Shown: positions 22,169-35,442, counted from the stretch's first letter. The stretch: 64,000 bases of DNA from Callorhinus ursinus (GCF_003265705.1 NW_020312859.1:4760145-4824144); one strand, 5' to 3'. Numbers and translations are program-made. Notes: generated by a model not told the origin, from the letters alone.

Positions 22169-24473
22169 ACCCATGAAGTCCCCAGTGCATGTCCTGCCTG
22201 TGCCCCCGGACCCATCACCTCACCTCCTCTACTTGCTGCTGGTCACATCTGATGCTATGGGGCATGTGACATCCCCTCACAGAGGTGATGGAACCCAGCC
22301 ACATTGAAGCTACGAAGCTTCTGCACGTGATCTTGGACTGCAGAGTCTTCCCTTCTCCCTGTCCTGTTTCCTCCAGCCCAGATTTTCCCACCTTCCCCAG
22401 TTACAAAACAAAAACCCTAGCCTGCCAACATGCTAGGAGATGTTGGCTGGAGAGAGGGGTTGTCTGTGAGCCTGGTAAGCCCAGGCATCATCATGGTCAG
22501 AAGAGTAGCAGGCTCAAAGAAGATGCGAAACAACAGGAGGAGGTGACTTTGTCATGGAGAGAAAGGAAGCATTTTAATCCCAGTCCAATCCGGGCAGTCT
22601 GTCACCATAATGAATGATGAGCCCAATAGGGCGACCAGAAGGTATCGGGTTATTACAGCCCCATTAAGACTATTTAAGGCAACAAGGAACAGCTGGGAGG
22701 AGTAGAATGCAGCCTAATGAAGAGCAAACATTTGTTCATTCTCCAGCTCTGGACAGACATGCCGCATGCGTGTCTGGCTTCATCAACACTGGCTTCATCT
22801 AGTGCTGCCATGTTTCTCCTAGTCATCTGTGGGTGCTAGTGGCCAACAGCCTTCGAATGGGGGGTCTCCACACCCCAGTGCCCCCTTCCCTGCTCAGAGT
22901 GTCCTGAGCAGAGGCGGAGTAGACCTTCTGCTTCTCCCACAACTTTTTCGCTCCTCGGTTGATAAGATTAGTCACAGAGCATCCCACTGGCAGGTGACTC
23001 CTAAGAGATTCTGGTCCCCTTCCTTAATTTTTGAGTGAGAGTGATTCTGGGGAGGGGCCTGGGGAATTAGCAGCAGGTGCCCCAGTCATGAAAGGGGAAA
23101 CCATGGCTGTTCTCCAACTCTGAGAACTCACAATGACCAAAATAGGAAGACTTGGACTCCACCTGCTCATTTCACTCCACTTCCCATGGGTTAAAATAAG
23201 GAGAAAATGAGCCATTTCCAGAGGGTGGCCCAAAGACATCAGTAAACCATGTGGGTTTGGACTTGAAAGATTTTCTAGCAGGAAAAAGCTCATGTAGGAG
23301 AGACTATTAACTCAGTGTTTTCCTTTGAGCTTATTTTTATTTTCTACTTATAATTGTAATCCAACAAACAGTATTTTCTGCATTTGATATGAGAGCCCTC
23401 CGTAACCAAGTGAGTAATTTCCAGATGGTACCAGAGAAAAATCCCTCGACCAAGAGTCAAGACTTGGTTTTCGATCTGTTCCTGAGATGCTGGGTGGTCT
23501 TGGCCAAGACTGTTCCATCCCTGGGTCCCCATATTACCTCCTGTGAAATACTTGACTGCATAGCGCGGACTCCTGCAGCCTAATAGTATATGCTTCTACT
23601 TCATTTGCACAGAAACACTTACTGAGTGCCTACTGTGTACCTTGCACTCTTTGGCGCCCCGGAGATAGTTAGAAACCTCAATAAAGGTTTACTTTAAAGG
23701 AAGATCATGGTCTTAGTACACCTTGTACTTACGTAACAAACCCCAGTTTAAAATGCTTTGCAGCACATGGGTAAGGCCAGCCCAGGATGAATGTGGTGTT
23801 TATTTTTGCTTTTTGTCAGTTATTACTGCCAAGATCAATCAGAATCTTCACAAAAGATGAGATACTGAGTTGGAGAAAAGTAGAAGAAAGGTGAGTGGAG
23901 GAAAAGCATGTGTGGCCGAGGGAACCATGGTATACAGGGGCTTGGAAACATGAGAGAATTGAAATGTTGCAAACCAGTTCTTGGAAAAGAAACGAAGAGT
24001 CCTGCCCATAAAAAGAGAAATAAAAATGAAACCAGGTGGGGAGATAAAGAGGAATTTTGCAGCTCTTGCCATTTTCCTGGACAAAGTTAACAAGCAATAG
24101 TGATGGCTTTTAACATCCCTCCCTTCACTCTGGCTGACTTTGTTTCAAAGAAAGAGCTGTTGGCCCAGAGACAGCCACCCAGAAGCTCATGCACAAAGAC
24201 AGAGACGGTGTGTGGCGGGGACCACAAGTTAATAGCCTAGAATGGGATGCAGGCATCCCCCAGATCATGGGCTCAGAGCTGGGAGGAAAAGAGGTACCCT
24301 TGTGTGAGCTTCCCCAGGAGACAGTAGGGTTCATGAGGGCAGAGGCAGAATCTTACTTCTTTCTCGTCTCCCAACCATCTGCAAAATAATATATAAATAC
24401 TAAATATCAACTTCATTGAATTACAAAGTGCTGGCAAAAATCTTTGTGATTAAGAATAGTTCTATCCAGGTTT

Positions 24474-24640
24474 AAAAAAAAGGCAGTATTTCTTTTTTTT
24501 AAGATTTTATTTACTTGAGAAAGAGAGAGTGAGCAAGAAAGCACAAGCCAGGAGGAAAGGCAGAGAGAGAAGCAGACTGCCCCCCCACCTTTTTTAAGAT
24601 TTTATTTGTTGAGAGAAAGAAAAAGGCAGTATTTCTTAAA
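24474..24640 (-). mobile_element. SINEC fragment(s), minus strand, with target duplication
   Basis: 'ggcagtatttctt' occurs at 24481-24493 and again at 24627-24639, flanking a poly-T and two copies of 'taagattttattt...gagaaag' (24500 and 24595). The tRNA head is missing. The internal duplication of the SINE tail is unusual. Confidence 0.7.
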
Positions 24641-24771
24641 GAAAGACACCAACGTAGAAAGGCTCTCACATCTCGGGGCTGTCTCTGTAGGAGCACCGAG
24701 TATCTGCCTTAAAATTTAAGTTGACTCTTCCCCAGGAATCTGCTGTTTCCATTTACCCTACTGCCTAAGAC

Positions 24772-24930
24772 AGTGGTTCTCAAACTGTGACATGTGTCAG
24801 AATCGCCTGGAAAGTTAGGAAAGAACATTAAGATTCAGGTTCATTGACACAAGACAGGGCCCAGGCCTCTGCATTTGACTAAATTGCCTAGGAAATTTGA
24901 ATGACTACCAAAATTTGAGAACCATGGTCC
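24772..24930 (+). mobile_element. MER5A-like hAT relic
   Basis: 'cagtggttctcaaactgtgacatgtgtcagaatcgcctgg' at the start and 'aaatttgagaaccatgg' at the end are the terminal regions of MER5A. Confidence 0.65.
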
Positions 24931-24948
24931 TAAAATTTGTTTTTAAAA

Positions 24949-25189
24949 GAAACCTTGTAGCTTTTATTTATTTATTTTTATTTATTTTTATTTTTTTATT
25001 GTTATGTTAATCACCATATATTACATTATTAGTTTTTGGTGCAGTGTTCCATGATTCATTGTTTGTTCATAACACCCAGTGCTCCATGCAGAACGTGCCC
25101 TCCTCAATACCCATCACCAGGATAACCAACCCCCCCCCTCCCCTCTAGAACCCTCAGTTTGTTTTTCAGAGGAAACCTTGTAGCTTTTA
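24949..25189 (-). mobile_element. 5'-truncated L1 (3' UTR only) with 18-bp target duplication
   Basis: The 18-bp duplication gaaaccttgtagctttta lies at 24949-24966 and, identical, at 25172-25189. Between them is an A/T-rich tail on the left and L1 3' UTR on the minus strand ending at 'gtttttcaga'. The perfect duplication argues for a fairly recent insertion. Confidence 0.9.
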
Positions 25190-26672
25190 ATGGGAGCTTT
25201 TTAAATGGTGCTCTGTGACTCTACGCGCAGACACGCACTCAAGTCTTCCACCTTGATCAGAGCTCCTGTCACAGACAAATCCCCCATTTCACTGCCATGT
25301 GATTTTCTACTCAGTTTTCCCAGCAGAACTCATAAATTACCGTCTATTTAGTGACATGGTCACAATAATATTTGCTCTCCTGATGCCACTCTGAGTAGAC
25401 GTCATTAGTCATCCTCTCCTTACTTCTCGATCCACATTTATAATCCCTAAGGCATGGGCTTTTCAGCACAGAAAGAGGCGTTTGTTGCAAGCTTGGGCTC
25501 TGCCGGGGCCACCACAAACTCATACAGCTCCTTAGGGTGAAAGAGCAAAAGGCACACCTGTCTCGAGATACTTGTTCATAATATATACAGAAATGTGTTG
25601 TGTCTACCAGATGTGTGATGCTCCCTCAGACATGGCGCTCTTGCATTGTGCACAACCAGTACAGCCATCCATGGTGGCCCTTCCCATCCACCAGCTAGCC
25701 ATGGACTTCAGGAAATGTGGGTGCTGACTGAACTCATGGACCTCTGTGGAGACCAGACCTGTAGCTTCCAACAGCTCCACGAAACTCTCATTTCTTGAAT
25801 ACTTGGTCTTACTTGTCCTGGTTTGTCCGGGATGGTCCCAGTTTTAAAATGAAAATCCTACATCCCGGAGAGCCCTTTGGTCAAGGGAAACCAGGGTGGA
25901 TGTGGCAAGGAGCCCCCATCTTTGGTCTTATGACAATAAATTGGATGTTTGTGATCAAAGGGAGGCAAAAAGTGAATTCCAGAAGTAAGCCACAGGTGCT
26001 TGAGAGCACATCCTTAGGCAAGACTGGGATGGAAGAGCTTCCAAACACCTGTGCACTAGGCACGGGGTGAGGAACCCACCACAGTTACTTGGGTAGTCAC
26101 TAATCATCACCAAACTCCATGAGGTGTATTTGTTTTTCTTTTTTAATTTACATGCTATCAGATCCATTTGGGGGGGCAGAGGTATACAGTTCCATAAGTT
26201 TTAAGAAATGCATAGAATCACATAAACCCCAAGAAACATAAGCGTTCCATCGGCAAAAAATTCCCCATGCTGCCCCATAAAGTCAAACCCTTGCCCCACC
26301 CCTAACCTGAAGGGTGAATTTTTTTTTTTCTTTTTAGCGTGGTAGGCTATAAACCATTCTTAGTGCTCACTATTTTGAGCGCTGAGCATAGAAATAGCCA
26401 CTTCCTCTGTGCCTCCACGTCACAGGTACGGCAGCTGGATCTGGCGCGAGCAGGCCCAGCATCTGCAGAGCAGCTGTCCCCACCCACCCCCCTCCCCCGC
26501 CCCCCACCCAGCCTGCAGGCCAGGCTCAGAAACATGGCAGGGCTGGGAAGGGCGTTTTATTGACTTAATTTCCAGAAAAGTCCATTGAGACTTGGAGTGA
26601 CAAAATATCCCCTCTAGTCTAGTCTGCCTTTTGCAAAGCCCTGCCGTTTCCCTGACTCATAGGCACCGTTGG

Positions 26673-27305
26673 TGGGCAAGAGGTATTCTTTTTTTTTTTT
26701 TTTTAATTTTTTATTGTTATGTTAATCACCATATATTACATCATTAGTTTTTGATGCAGTGTTCCATGATTCATTGTTTGTTCATAACACCCAGTGCACC
26801 ATGCAAAACGTGCCCTCCTCAATACCCATCACCAGGCTAACCCATCTCCCCACCCCCCTACCCTCTAGAACCCTCAGTTTGTTTTTCAGAGTCCATACTC
26901 CCCTTTTCTTCCTCTCCTGTTATCTTCTTCTTTTCCTTTTTTCTTAAAATATGTTGCGTTATTTGTTTCAGAAGTACAGATCTGTGATTCAACAGTCTTG
27001 CACAATTCACAGCGCTCACCGTAGCACATACCCTCCCCAATGTCTATCACCCAGCCATCCCATCCCTCCCACCCCCAACCACTCCAGTAACACTCAGTTT
27101 GTTTCCTGAGATTAAGAATTCCTCATATCAGTGAGGTCATGTGATACATGTCTTTCTCTGATTGACTTATTTCACTCAGCATAACACCCTCCAGTTCCAT
27201 CCACGTCGTTGCAAATGGCAAGATCTCATTCCTTTTGATGGCTGCATAATATTCCATTGTGTATATATACCACATCTTCTTTATCCATGGGCAAGAGGTA
27301 TTCTT
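26673..27305 (-). mobile_element. 5'-truncated L1 with 18-bp target duplication
   Basis: tgggcaagaggtattctt lies at 26673-26690 and, identical, at 27288-27305. Between them is a poly-T tail, a complete L1 3' UTR and the end of ORF2 on the minus strand, stopping at 'ttctttatcc'. It is highly similar to 1-315 (reverse complement) and 319-485. Confidence 0.92.
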
Positions 27306-28274
27306 GACAAGAAAAATGAATGAAAAACCCAGGGGACAGAGTGCCTCCTTGGTGGGGACTCTCTGGAGTCTTCCCTGCGGCGAGAGAATGCCGAGGTGGG
27401 CAGGGTCATGGGGAAGTCCTGGCAGGCAGGACTGCTCATGGAGGAAGTAGCCCTCAGTTGTGCCCTGAGGCAGTAGCCAGGAAGTGCCTGGTCAGCCTTC
27501 CCTGGGTCTGGTTGTGCTGCACCCCAGGGCATATCATATCCAGTTATCTCCAAGGATACAGTCAAACCAAAGGGAGTAAGAGGGGCATCATAACTGGCAG
27601 AATCAGCCGAGGATAGGGGGTGAACAGGGAAATGAAATGTGGGCCCCTGATGCAGCCCTGGGAGCCTCTGTGGACACTCTCAGCCTTAGACTGCAGGTGC
27701 GTTGCTCTTCAAAGCTCTGTGTTCCGACATTTCACTATTTGGGCACAACCGAAAGAGGCTTAGGTACAAAAAAGAGTGTGCAGAGAAGGATGGCAAGCTT
27801 CAGAAAGCACCCTCCTCTCTCAGGAGAGCCAAACCAACAGGTAGAAGGAAGCAGCTAAGCATCAGGGGCAAATCTTGGTTAGAGCAGGGAACTAAAATAA
27901 TTAAGTGGGGAAGCTGAGGGAGGCTGCACAGTCCCATGGACTGACTCAGCACAGCAGGGCCTAAAAAGCCTGTGACCCCCTCCGGGGTCTCTCTAGGTAC
28001 ATGGAGTGTCTGGCTTACTGAGCTCCGTGGCTGGGAGCGAGGCTAGATGGGTGAGTGGGTGGGTCGCAGACACAGGGAGGGTTAGTCTGGACTAGGCACC
28101 AGATCAGAATTTTATCCTCAAGTCTATGGCCCCTGGCAGCAAGGATGAAGGGAGGAGGGTTCACGAGACAAGAGCTCCAAGCCACTTATCATGCTGCTGG
28201 TACTGGCTCAGCCTCCTCATCTGAAAGCATGTCCAAAGCATGTGCACTGACATAGAATAAAGCTCATATTCTTC

Positions 28275-28560
28275 GTGGTGGTTCACCAACTGCCATTCCT
28301 CACCACACCCTCACCATCCACATCATGCGTCGCTTGCTTGCTCTTATTCTCTAGACCCCAGAGAGCACCCCCACTTCAAGCTCCAGAACACACGGAGCTC
28401 ATTCCACCTCAGCACCTCTGCACTTGCTCTTGTCTCAGCCCTGGAATACTCTTCCCCCAGCTCTTGCCACGGCTGGCTTCTGCTCATCATTTAGTGTCCA
28501 GCCCAAATGCGTCAATGAGAAACACGTAGGAACACACCTGGAGTGGAGCAAGCTAGGTTT
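28275..28560 (+). repeat. L2 relic
   Basis: 'cctctgcacttgctcttgtctcagccctggaatactcttcccc' is the characteristic L2 segment. Confidence 0.65.
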
Positions 28561-28964
28561 AAATACTGTAGGACATCTCAGCAAGAGGACGTGAGAAGGG
28601 GCTCCGAGACTGTGGGCCGTGTTGGGTGATGTGGGGCTTTGTTCTGGAATGGGCATCATTAGGCAGTGGTAAGATTGGGGACCTTAATGAAGCTAGCTCT
28701 AATAAGGGGACACCGGACAGAGGCTAAAGCTATAAGTGGTAAAGGAACAGTGGTCACTCCTCCTAACCAGGATAGGGGGAGGTTTGGTCATATTTTTTTT
28801 TGGCTTGGACAATATTCATACTGTTTCTGTGTTTAGTTAGGACTATGCAGTGGTCGTGTTTATGCCTTGCCCCATCCTGGTCTCAGAGTAGCCTCGTCTG
28901 TTGTTGGTGTTCTGTGAAATTGTTTATGTTCAACAGTAAGACACGGGGTCTGGCTGTGGGTGCC

Positions 28965-29248
28965 AGGCCAGCTACTCCTTTCCTTCTCAAATGTCACCTT
29001 TTCAAATGGTCCCACGCAGTCCACTCTACCTGAAGTAGTCCCTTGTTCCCACACATTGTCTACGCTGACACCTTATTTATTGCCTTTACAGCACTGGGAT
29101 ATACTGGCTTATACACAGTAATTATCTTGTCTATTTATTGTTTGCACCTTCCCACAACTAGAACTAAGTTCCTGAGATCTTGTGTGCCACGTCCATTGCT
29201 ATTATTTCTAGGACCTAACACAGTGCCTAGCACCCAGATAGTCGCCAT
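28965..29248 (+). repeat. L2 3' end relic
   Basis: 'cttctcaaatgtcaccttttcaaatgg', 'aactagaactaagttcctgag' and 'ctaacacagtgcctagcacccagatagtcg' follow the L2 3' end order. Confidence 0.65.
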
Positions 29249-29249
29249 G

Positions 29250-29302
29250 GAAGGGAGGGAGAGAGGGAGGGCGGGAAGGAGGGAGGAGGGGCGGAAGGAA
29301 GG
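29250..29302 (+). repeat. GA-rich low-complexity tract
   Basis: Imperfect GGGA/GGAA units (gggagggagagagggagggc and following). Confidence 0.85.
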
Positions 29303-29639
29303 TGGATTCACTCAGCTCGTGTTCTTAGGCGAGTCATTGCCTGTTTCTAGACCTCACTTTGTCAATCTCTATAGTGAGGCAGTGGTTTTCTCAGAAGATC
29401 CTTCCAGGTCTGACTTTTGAGGATTCGATGAATACCACCGCTCAGACCTCCAGGGCTTAGGACACCCCCAAATGCATCCTTCAGGACATCCACAAATGAT
29501 TGCCTTAGAAAAGCAACACTGCTGAAGAATAGAAAACATTTCCACACTCAGCGGAGAGTGTAAAAATAGAGCTCGCACTCTCGGGAGAAGAGAATGAGAA
29601 GAGGAAAGAGGAGATTGATAATGGATGAATATAATGAGA

Positions 29640-29765
29640 TGGCAATTTTGGTTTGAAAAGAATGTGATTAGCTCCTAATGACCGCCGCCATTCCCTGGTC
29701 AATCTACTGTAACTAGCCACTAATGTAAAAATAATGCCCCTCGGCTGCCTCACTTTGAAGATGGA
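29640..29765. other. Repeat-poor block, possible conserved element
   Basis: 'gtgattagctcctaatgaccgccgcc' and 'gtaactagccactaatgtaaaaataatg' carry ATTA cores in sequence with no repeat signature. Function is unproven. Confidence 0.25.
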
Positions 29766-30524
29766 GATGAGTCTCCCTTTCATACTTTTACCCCTTCGTA
29801 TTTTCTTTTTTCCTTCAAGAGATCATCCCTATTATATTGCAGCTCCCTCAAAAGGGAAATGGCTATGTGATCAAAGTCTGCCAATTGGGGGGTCATTACT
29901 GCTCACTCCTAGGTGGCTCTGTTAGGCCTTGCCCCCTCTACCTTGGTCAATAGCATCCCAGACCAGGCTCACACCTCCTCCCCCCAAGCCCCACTCAGGG
30001 ACACAGAGGCTCCCAGGGCTGCATCAGGGGCCCACGTGGTTTCCCAAAGAAGGGCCACTTATCACAACCGCTTTGTTTAGCTTAAGATTTTTTCAGAGGA
30101 TATCAGCATGCTGGGTGCCTCCTGAAGGGTATGGTCTGGATGTTGAGACAGCTCCCAAATTGTGCCATTTAAGGACTCGGGGTGGACAGCGATCTTCATC
30201 ACATCTCTGCAGTGTCGCAGCACAGGGGTGGATGCTAATTCTGTGGGTCGCCCATAGCACAGGGCAAAGGCAAAGTACACAGAGGCAGAGGAAACAAAAT
30301 CCTGCCCAAACTGTCCGTAAGTGAGACAGGAAGCATTGTGAGGTAGTGAGCTCTCCGTCACTGAGGGTATCCAAGTAGCAGATGCTACGGATCAGCTTGT
30401 CCACTGCCCAGAAGGCCACTGTGGAAGGGAACACAACCAGGTAATTTTCAAGGTCACTTATACCTCTGAGATCAAAGAGACTGCACAGAAGCTACCTTAC
30501 CCACCAATGTTTCCAACCATCTGT

Positions 30525-31160
30525 CCAATCCATTCATTTATTCTAAAGGGGATTCAGGTACATATGAAGTACAGGCCAGTATTGGGTTCTGGAGAGACAG
30601 AAATGAATAAGATGCTGCCCTTTTCCCGGAGTAGCCCATCATCAAGTTGGGAGACAAGACTTTCAAATTATTGGATATAAAGGAGTCCATCTAATAATAG
30701 AAGCGACCGACCAGCTGGGGATGAAATGGAGTGGTGGTGGGAGGGTAAGCAGGGAAGTTTTCACAAACCAGAAGATGCTTGAAATGGGTTTTAAAGGGTA
30801 TGTAGGAGTAGGAGTCTTCCAGGCAGACTCGGGTGAAAGAGAATTTCAGGCAGAGGGAACAGCATATATAAAGTCAGTCTCAGAAGTTTGAAGCACCTGA
30901 AACTGTCTGTGGCCTTGTGTTTAGTTCCTTATCTTTGGAATATTAATATAAGGGCAAGAAATGAGGCTGGAGGGGCATGTAGGGTGAACTCATTAGGGAC
31001 CTTGTATTAAAGACTAGAATTTATACTGAAGATGATGGCAAGGGGAGTAACTGGGTCCTATTCACATTTTAGAAAGATCTCTCTGATTACAGTTGAGAAT
31101 GGATTGGAGGAGACAAAACCAAAGCAAGAGAAACCAGTGAGGAGACTCGTGAGAGTGTTT
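30525..31160. repeat. Unassigned ancient repeat, second copy
   Basis: 'ttcattttattctaaagg'-type start, 'tttcaggcagagggaacagcatatataaag', 'agaaagatctctctgattacagttgagaatggattgg' and 'ccagtgaggagactcgtgag'. Same set of phrases as 19900-21360. Confidence 0.45.
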
Positions 31161-31171
31161 CTCCAGGTAAA

Positions 31172-31322
31172 TTCACTATTTGCAAGAACCATGGCTGTGC
31201 CTTAGAATCACCCAGGGAGTTTAAACCCTGCCGACGGCCTGCGTCCCATCCCCAGAGAGTCTGACTGTGGCTTTGGAAGTTTTAAAGCCTCCCTCAGATG
31301 ATTCAAATGTACAGCCATAACA
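31172..31322. mobile_element. hAT-Charlie relic
   Basis: 'accatggctgtgccttagaatcacccagggagttt' followed by 'cccatccccagagagtctgac' resembles MER58/MER20-type ends. Confidence 0.45.
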
Positions 31323-32067
31323 AAACTTTCAGCAAATTATAACTGAAACCCTAGCCCATGGTAGGTTCTCAACAGATTTTTTTCCCCAAAATGATTATGA
31401 AAATATTTGGACTGTCCTATTCTTGGCTTCATATCACTTTGGGGTGGATATAATGGAATGAACAGTTGGCTTTTATCACAGAAGGTTTCAGGTAGAACAT
31501 CCACCCCCAGAATATCCGCTTAAACCTTGAGAAGTCCAGTGTTACTGCTGAGACAGTCACAGCCCACCATGGCGGAGAGCCAGGACTCTGTGGGCCTGGC
31601 AATTGTCTGCAACAGCTGGTGCCACTGGGCTGGCCAGGAGGATGAGGCCCTAGGGCTGGAATCTGAGCTCTAAGAGTTCCATGCAAAAAGCAAGAACCGT
31701 TTGCAATCAAGAGCTGTCCTACACCAGTGGCAAGGGCGGTGCAGGGTGATGGTCATTTGTAATGAGGAAGGAGGGGGAAGACGACAAAGAGAAAAAGGAG
31801 AGACAGGCCCTCCGTTTGTAAAGTTAAGCACTTTCCTCTCTCCGTGGCATTTTTGTCACACTCAGATTTAGGGCAGAGATTGGGAAGACAATCTAGTACC
31901 CCGCTTCTGAAACCCTGGGGAAAGTGAGATTGGAGAACACAGCTTAGCCAGACCACCCAGACAAGGGCCTCCCACCCCATCTCCATTCCATCTAGAATGG
32001 CGAGGTAGCAGAATGAGCACTAGTTCTACCTACCCAACCACTGTAGAGTTGAGGATCATGGTCACGC

Positions 32068-32292
32068 TTCTAGAAAAAAGGTCGGCAGAGTGCAGCCACA
32101 GGCTAAATCCACCCCAGCACCTGTTTTCGTAAATGAAGTTTCATCAGAACATAGCCACGCCCATTTGTTAGCGTTTTGTCTGTCACTGCGTTCACTCCGC
32201 AACCAGAGTATGAGTGGCGGCGTGGCACGGAGTACTTGGCCTACAAAGCCCATGCTGCCCATTCTCTGACCCATTACAGAAAGTTTGCCTAC
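32068..32292. mobile_element. Ancient hAT-type DNA transposon relic
   Basis: 'ggctaaatccaccccagcacctgttttcgtaaatgaagtttcatcagaacatagccacgccc' and 'cattacagaaagtttgcc' are phrases of a common mammalian hAT element. Subfamily not named. Confidence 0.6.
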
Positions 32293-33689
32293 CTCTTCTC
32301 TAGAAGACCCACCCAGGTTGGCTTAACACATGGGAGACTGGAAGCAAGAAAGGGGGTACTGTGCATGATTTGGGCTTTTCACAGGCACTGGTCCTGCCTG
32401 CCTATGAAACACAGCCCACTGATGGAATTTCTGACCGTTCGGCTTACAGACTGCTTATTGGGGCTGAACCTCGTAAGGGATGGATGGAAAAAGGCAAGGC
32501 CAGTGTAACAAGATGAGTGGATGCTCCTTTCCCCTGAGCTGCAGACAGGGAGCTGTGTAGACTAAAGGTATTGCAGGTCCAGCCCCAGAAGCAGTGCAGG
32601 GCCCACGAGCGGGGCATTTGGCCCACGCCACAGGGTGCGGGGTGGAAACAGTAATCAAAATGTGGCCAGGTCTTCATGCTTCTGGAGCTTTCCTACAGCT
32701 GTTCCTGCTCCCCTGAATGCCCATCTTCATTCTCTGTGAGAGAAGCAACTTCACCCTCCCCTGTGTTTCCATAACTCTTGGCTAATAACTCTGTTAATCG
32801 TTCCACATGGTTGTGGACTTGTCTGTCTCCTCTTGGGTTGTTGACTCCCAATTCCTCCCCCAGCTCTGACTGTGAGCTTCTATGTCCAACTTCCTACTCA
32901 GCATTATCAGCTTGGATGTCGACTAGTCATCTCAAACGTGGCCCCTGCTACACTGTTCTCACTGTGTGGGACGTGGCAAGAAGCACACAGCACTCAGCAA
33001 GGGCCAGGCACTGTTCTAAGCACTCGATGTGCCCAGAGCACAACACGTAATTCCTGCCTCCCCGGTCTCTTTCTCCCCTTGTATTTCTTCTCCATCTCTG
33101 CAAATGCCACGGCTCTCCACTCACTTCTTCAAGCCAACAGTCTAGGAGCCAGCCTTCATCCCTCTCTCCTTCAGAGTCCACACCGACAGCAGATGTGTTG
33201 GCCTGCCTCTGCCCCCTCTACACTCATGTTCCCATGCACGCTCACCCACTGCCCGCTGCCTAGAAGAACCTGTGGCTTGTTGCCCAAGGACTTTCTTAGA
33301 GAATATGCACAGCTTACCTGCAGAGCATGGCAGAAGTGCCAAGGGATTTCCTAAGCATTGTCCTCAACCAATGGTCGATGGGAATTGGTGGGTAAATACC
33401 CCAACATGGGGTGGGCCTGTGAGATTAAACCCCAGGTGTACACGGTGCTGACGTGTTCACTGAGATCCTTGGACTGACTTCCTTCCCATGTTTCTATCAT
33501 TTCCCTCGCTCTCCCACCCATGCTCCTTAGGATTGCCTCCGAAGAAGATCTCGTATTCAAATCCTTGTTTCCAAGTCTGCTTCTGAGGCAACCAAAATCT
33601 ACCGTATTCAACTGAACATCCTGAAAATAATCACTTCTAGCTACATCTACTGACACCGTCCTGGTAAAGGGGCCAAGGTGCCCTCATCT

Positions 33690-34325
33690 CTTACCTGGAC
33701 CATTGCAACAGCTTCCTAACTGATCTCCCTCCTTCCTCCCCAGGCCTCCTAAGAGCCTGCATCCCGTACATGAGCCAGAATGTAAAACCTAAATCAGATC
33801 AGCTAACTGCACTGCTCAAAACCCTCCAAAGGCTTTCCATCTCACTTAGAATGATACCCAACTCGTTACCAGTGACCACAATACCTTCTAGAGCCTGAAC
33901 TGTCCCAGCCCATCCAGTTGCTCCCACCACTGCTCCCCCTGCCTCACCCTTGAATACGGTCATTTGGTTACCTCTTTTGCACCTGCTCTTCCCTCTGCCT
34001 GGAAAGCACGTCCTGCTTTTGGCACAACTGGCTTTTTCACATGATTAAGGAGTTAGGTTAAGTGTTCCCTTCTCAAAGAAGCCCTCCCAGACTGTATAAT
34101 CTGAAGAAATTCTCATCCTCCATCACTGTCCCTTCCCCCTGATTAATCTTCTTCATAGCACTTTCCACGATCTGAAATTATATATGTTTGCTCTTTTACT
34201 TGCGGTGTTGCCCAGTTGACTGGAAGCTCAAAGGGGACTTTGCCTATTTCTCTGTATCCTGAGTACCTATAACAGTGCCAAATACATATTAGGGACTCAA
34301 TAAATACCTGTCGAATGAATGAATG
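33690..34325 (+). repeat. L2 3' portion, about 630 bp
   Basis: The order is long and clear: 'acctggaccattgcaacagcttcctaactgat', 'ctcaaaaccctccaaaggctttccatctc', 'ttttgcacctgctcttccctctgcctgg', 'agaagccctcccagactg', then 'actcaataaatacctgtcgaatgaatgaatga'. Confidence 0.85.
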
Positions 34326-34589
34326 AGTTAATGAGCAAATGACTCCTGTACTGGGCCAGATTTGGACTCTTGACACACAGAAGGCATCCATGACATTTGA
34401 GTCAATGAACGAGTGGGTAAGTCCATAAAGGGGCCAAGTCTACATTCTCCCCAGGCCACATCCAAGAACATGGAGACCTTTATACCGAGTGACCCATCCC
34501 AGTGGATCTGATCCCCCCCACCCCCCGACTCATCTACACATGGAGAAAGCCCCTATCTCAGGCCATTCTAACCATTCTTCCTCTTTTAG

Positions 34590-34811
<222 letters not shown>

Positions 34812-34989
34812 TAAGGTGAGTGTCTGCCACACAGGCCCTGCGTTGGCCAAGACACTTGGTGGCCCTGAGCCTGCAGGAGGAAAACGTGTTTTGTGCAGAG
34901 ACTGGGGAGGCATGCAAGGTCATTGCCTTTTGCTCGACGAGCTTTAACATTCCTGTAATCACCCCTGATACGTGGTTTGATGAAGGCAG

Positions 34990-35190
34990 TGATGCGGAGC
35001 GGTTAGAGCCCTGTGGAGTCAGACTGCCTGGGCTTCTATCCCGGCTATGGGGCCCTGGGCAAGTTACCTGACCTCTCTAAGCTTCAGTTTTTTTCCCTTG
35101 GAAATGATACAAACAACAAAGACAGGGTCATTTTAAAAAGGTACATGAACCTTTGCCCGGTGCTTGGCACCATTACTCTAGCCTTAGAGT
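34990..35190 (+). repeat. MIR relic
   Basis: 'agagccctgtggagtcagactgcctgggcttctatccc', 'gggcaagttacctgacctctctaagcttcag'. Confidence 0.75.
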
Positions 35191-35228
35191 TAGTTTCTCG
35201 TGGTCACTGAAGATCAGTACAGACAAAT

Positions 35229-35442
35229 AATTCCACATTTATTTATTTTTTTAAGGATTTTATTTATTTATTTGCTAGACAAGCGAGAGAGGGAACACAA
35301 GCAGGGGGAGTGGGAGAGGGAGAAGCAGGCTTCCCGCCGAGCAGGGAGCCCGATGCAGGGCTCGATCCCAGGACCCTGGGATCACGACCCGAGCCGAAGG
35401 CAGACGCTTAATGAATGAGCCACTCAGGCACCCCAATTCCAC
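35229..35442 (-). mobile_element. SINEC, minus strand, with short target duplication
   Basis: 'ggcacccca' at the right end and poly-T/'aaggattttatttatttatt' at the left show a full tRNA-derived SINE on the minus strand. The B box is in 'gggctcgatccca'. 'aattccac' at 35229-35236 and 35435-35442 is the visible part of the duplication. Confidence 0.9.
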
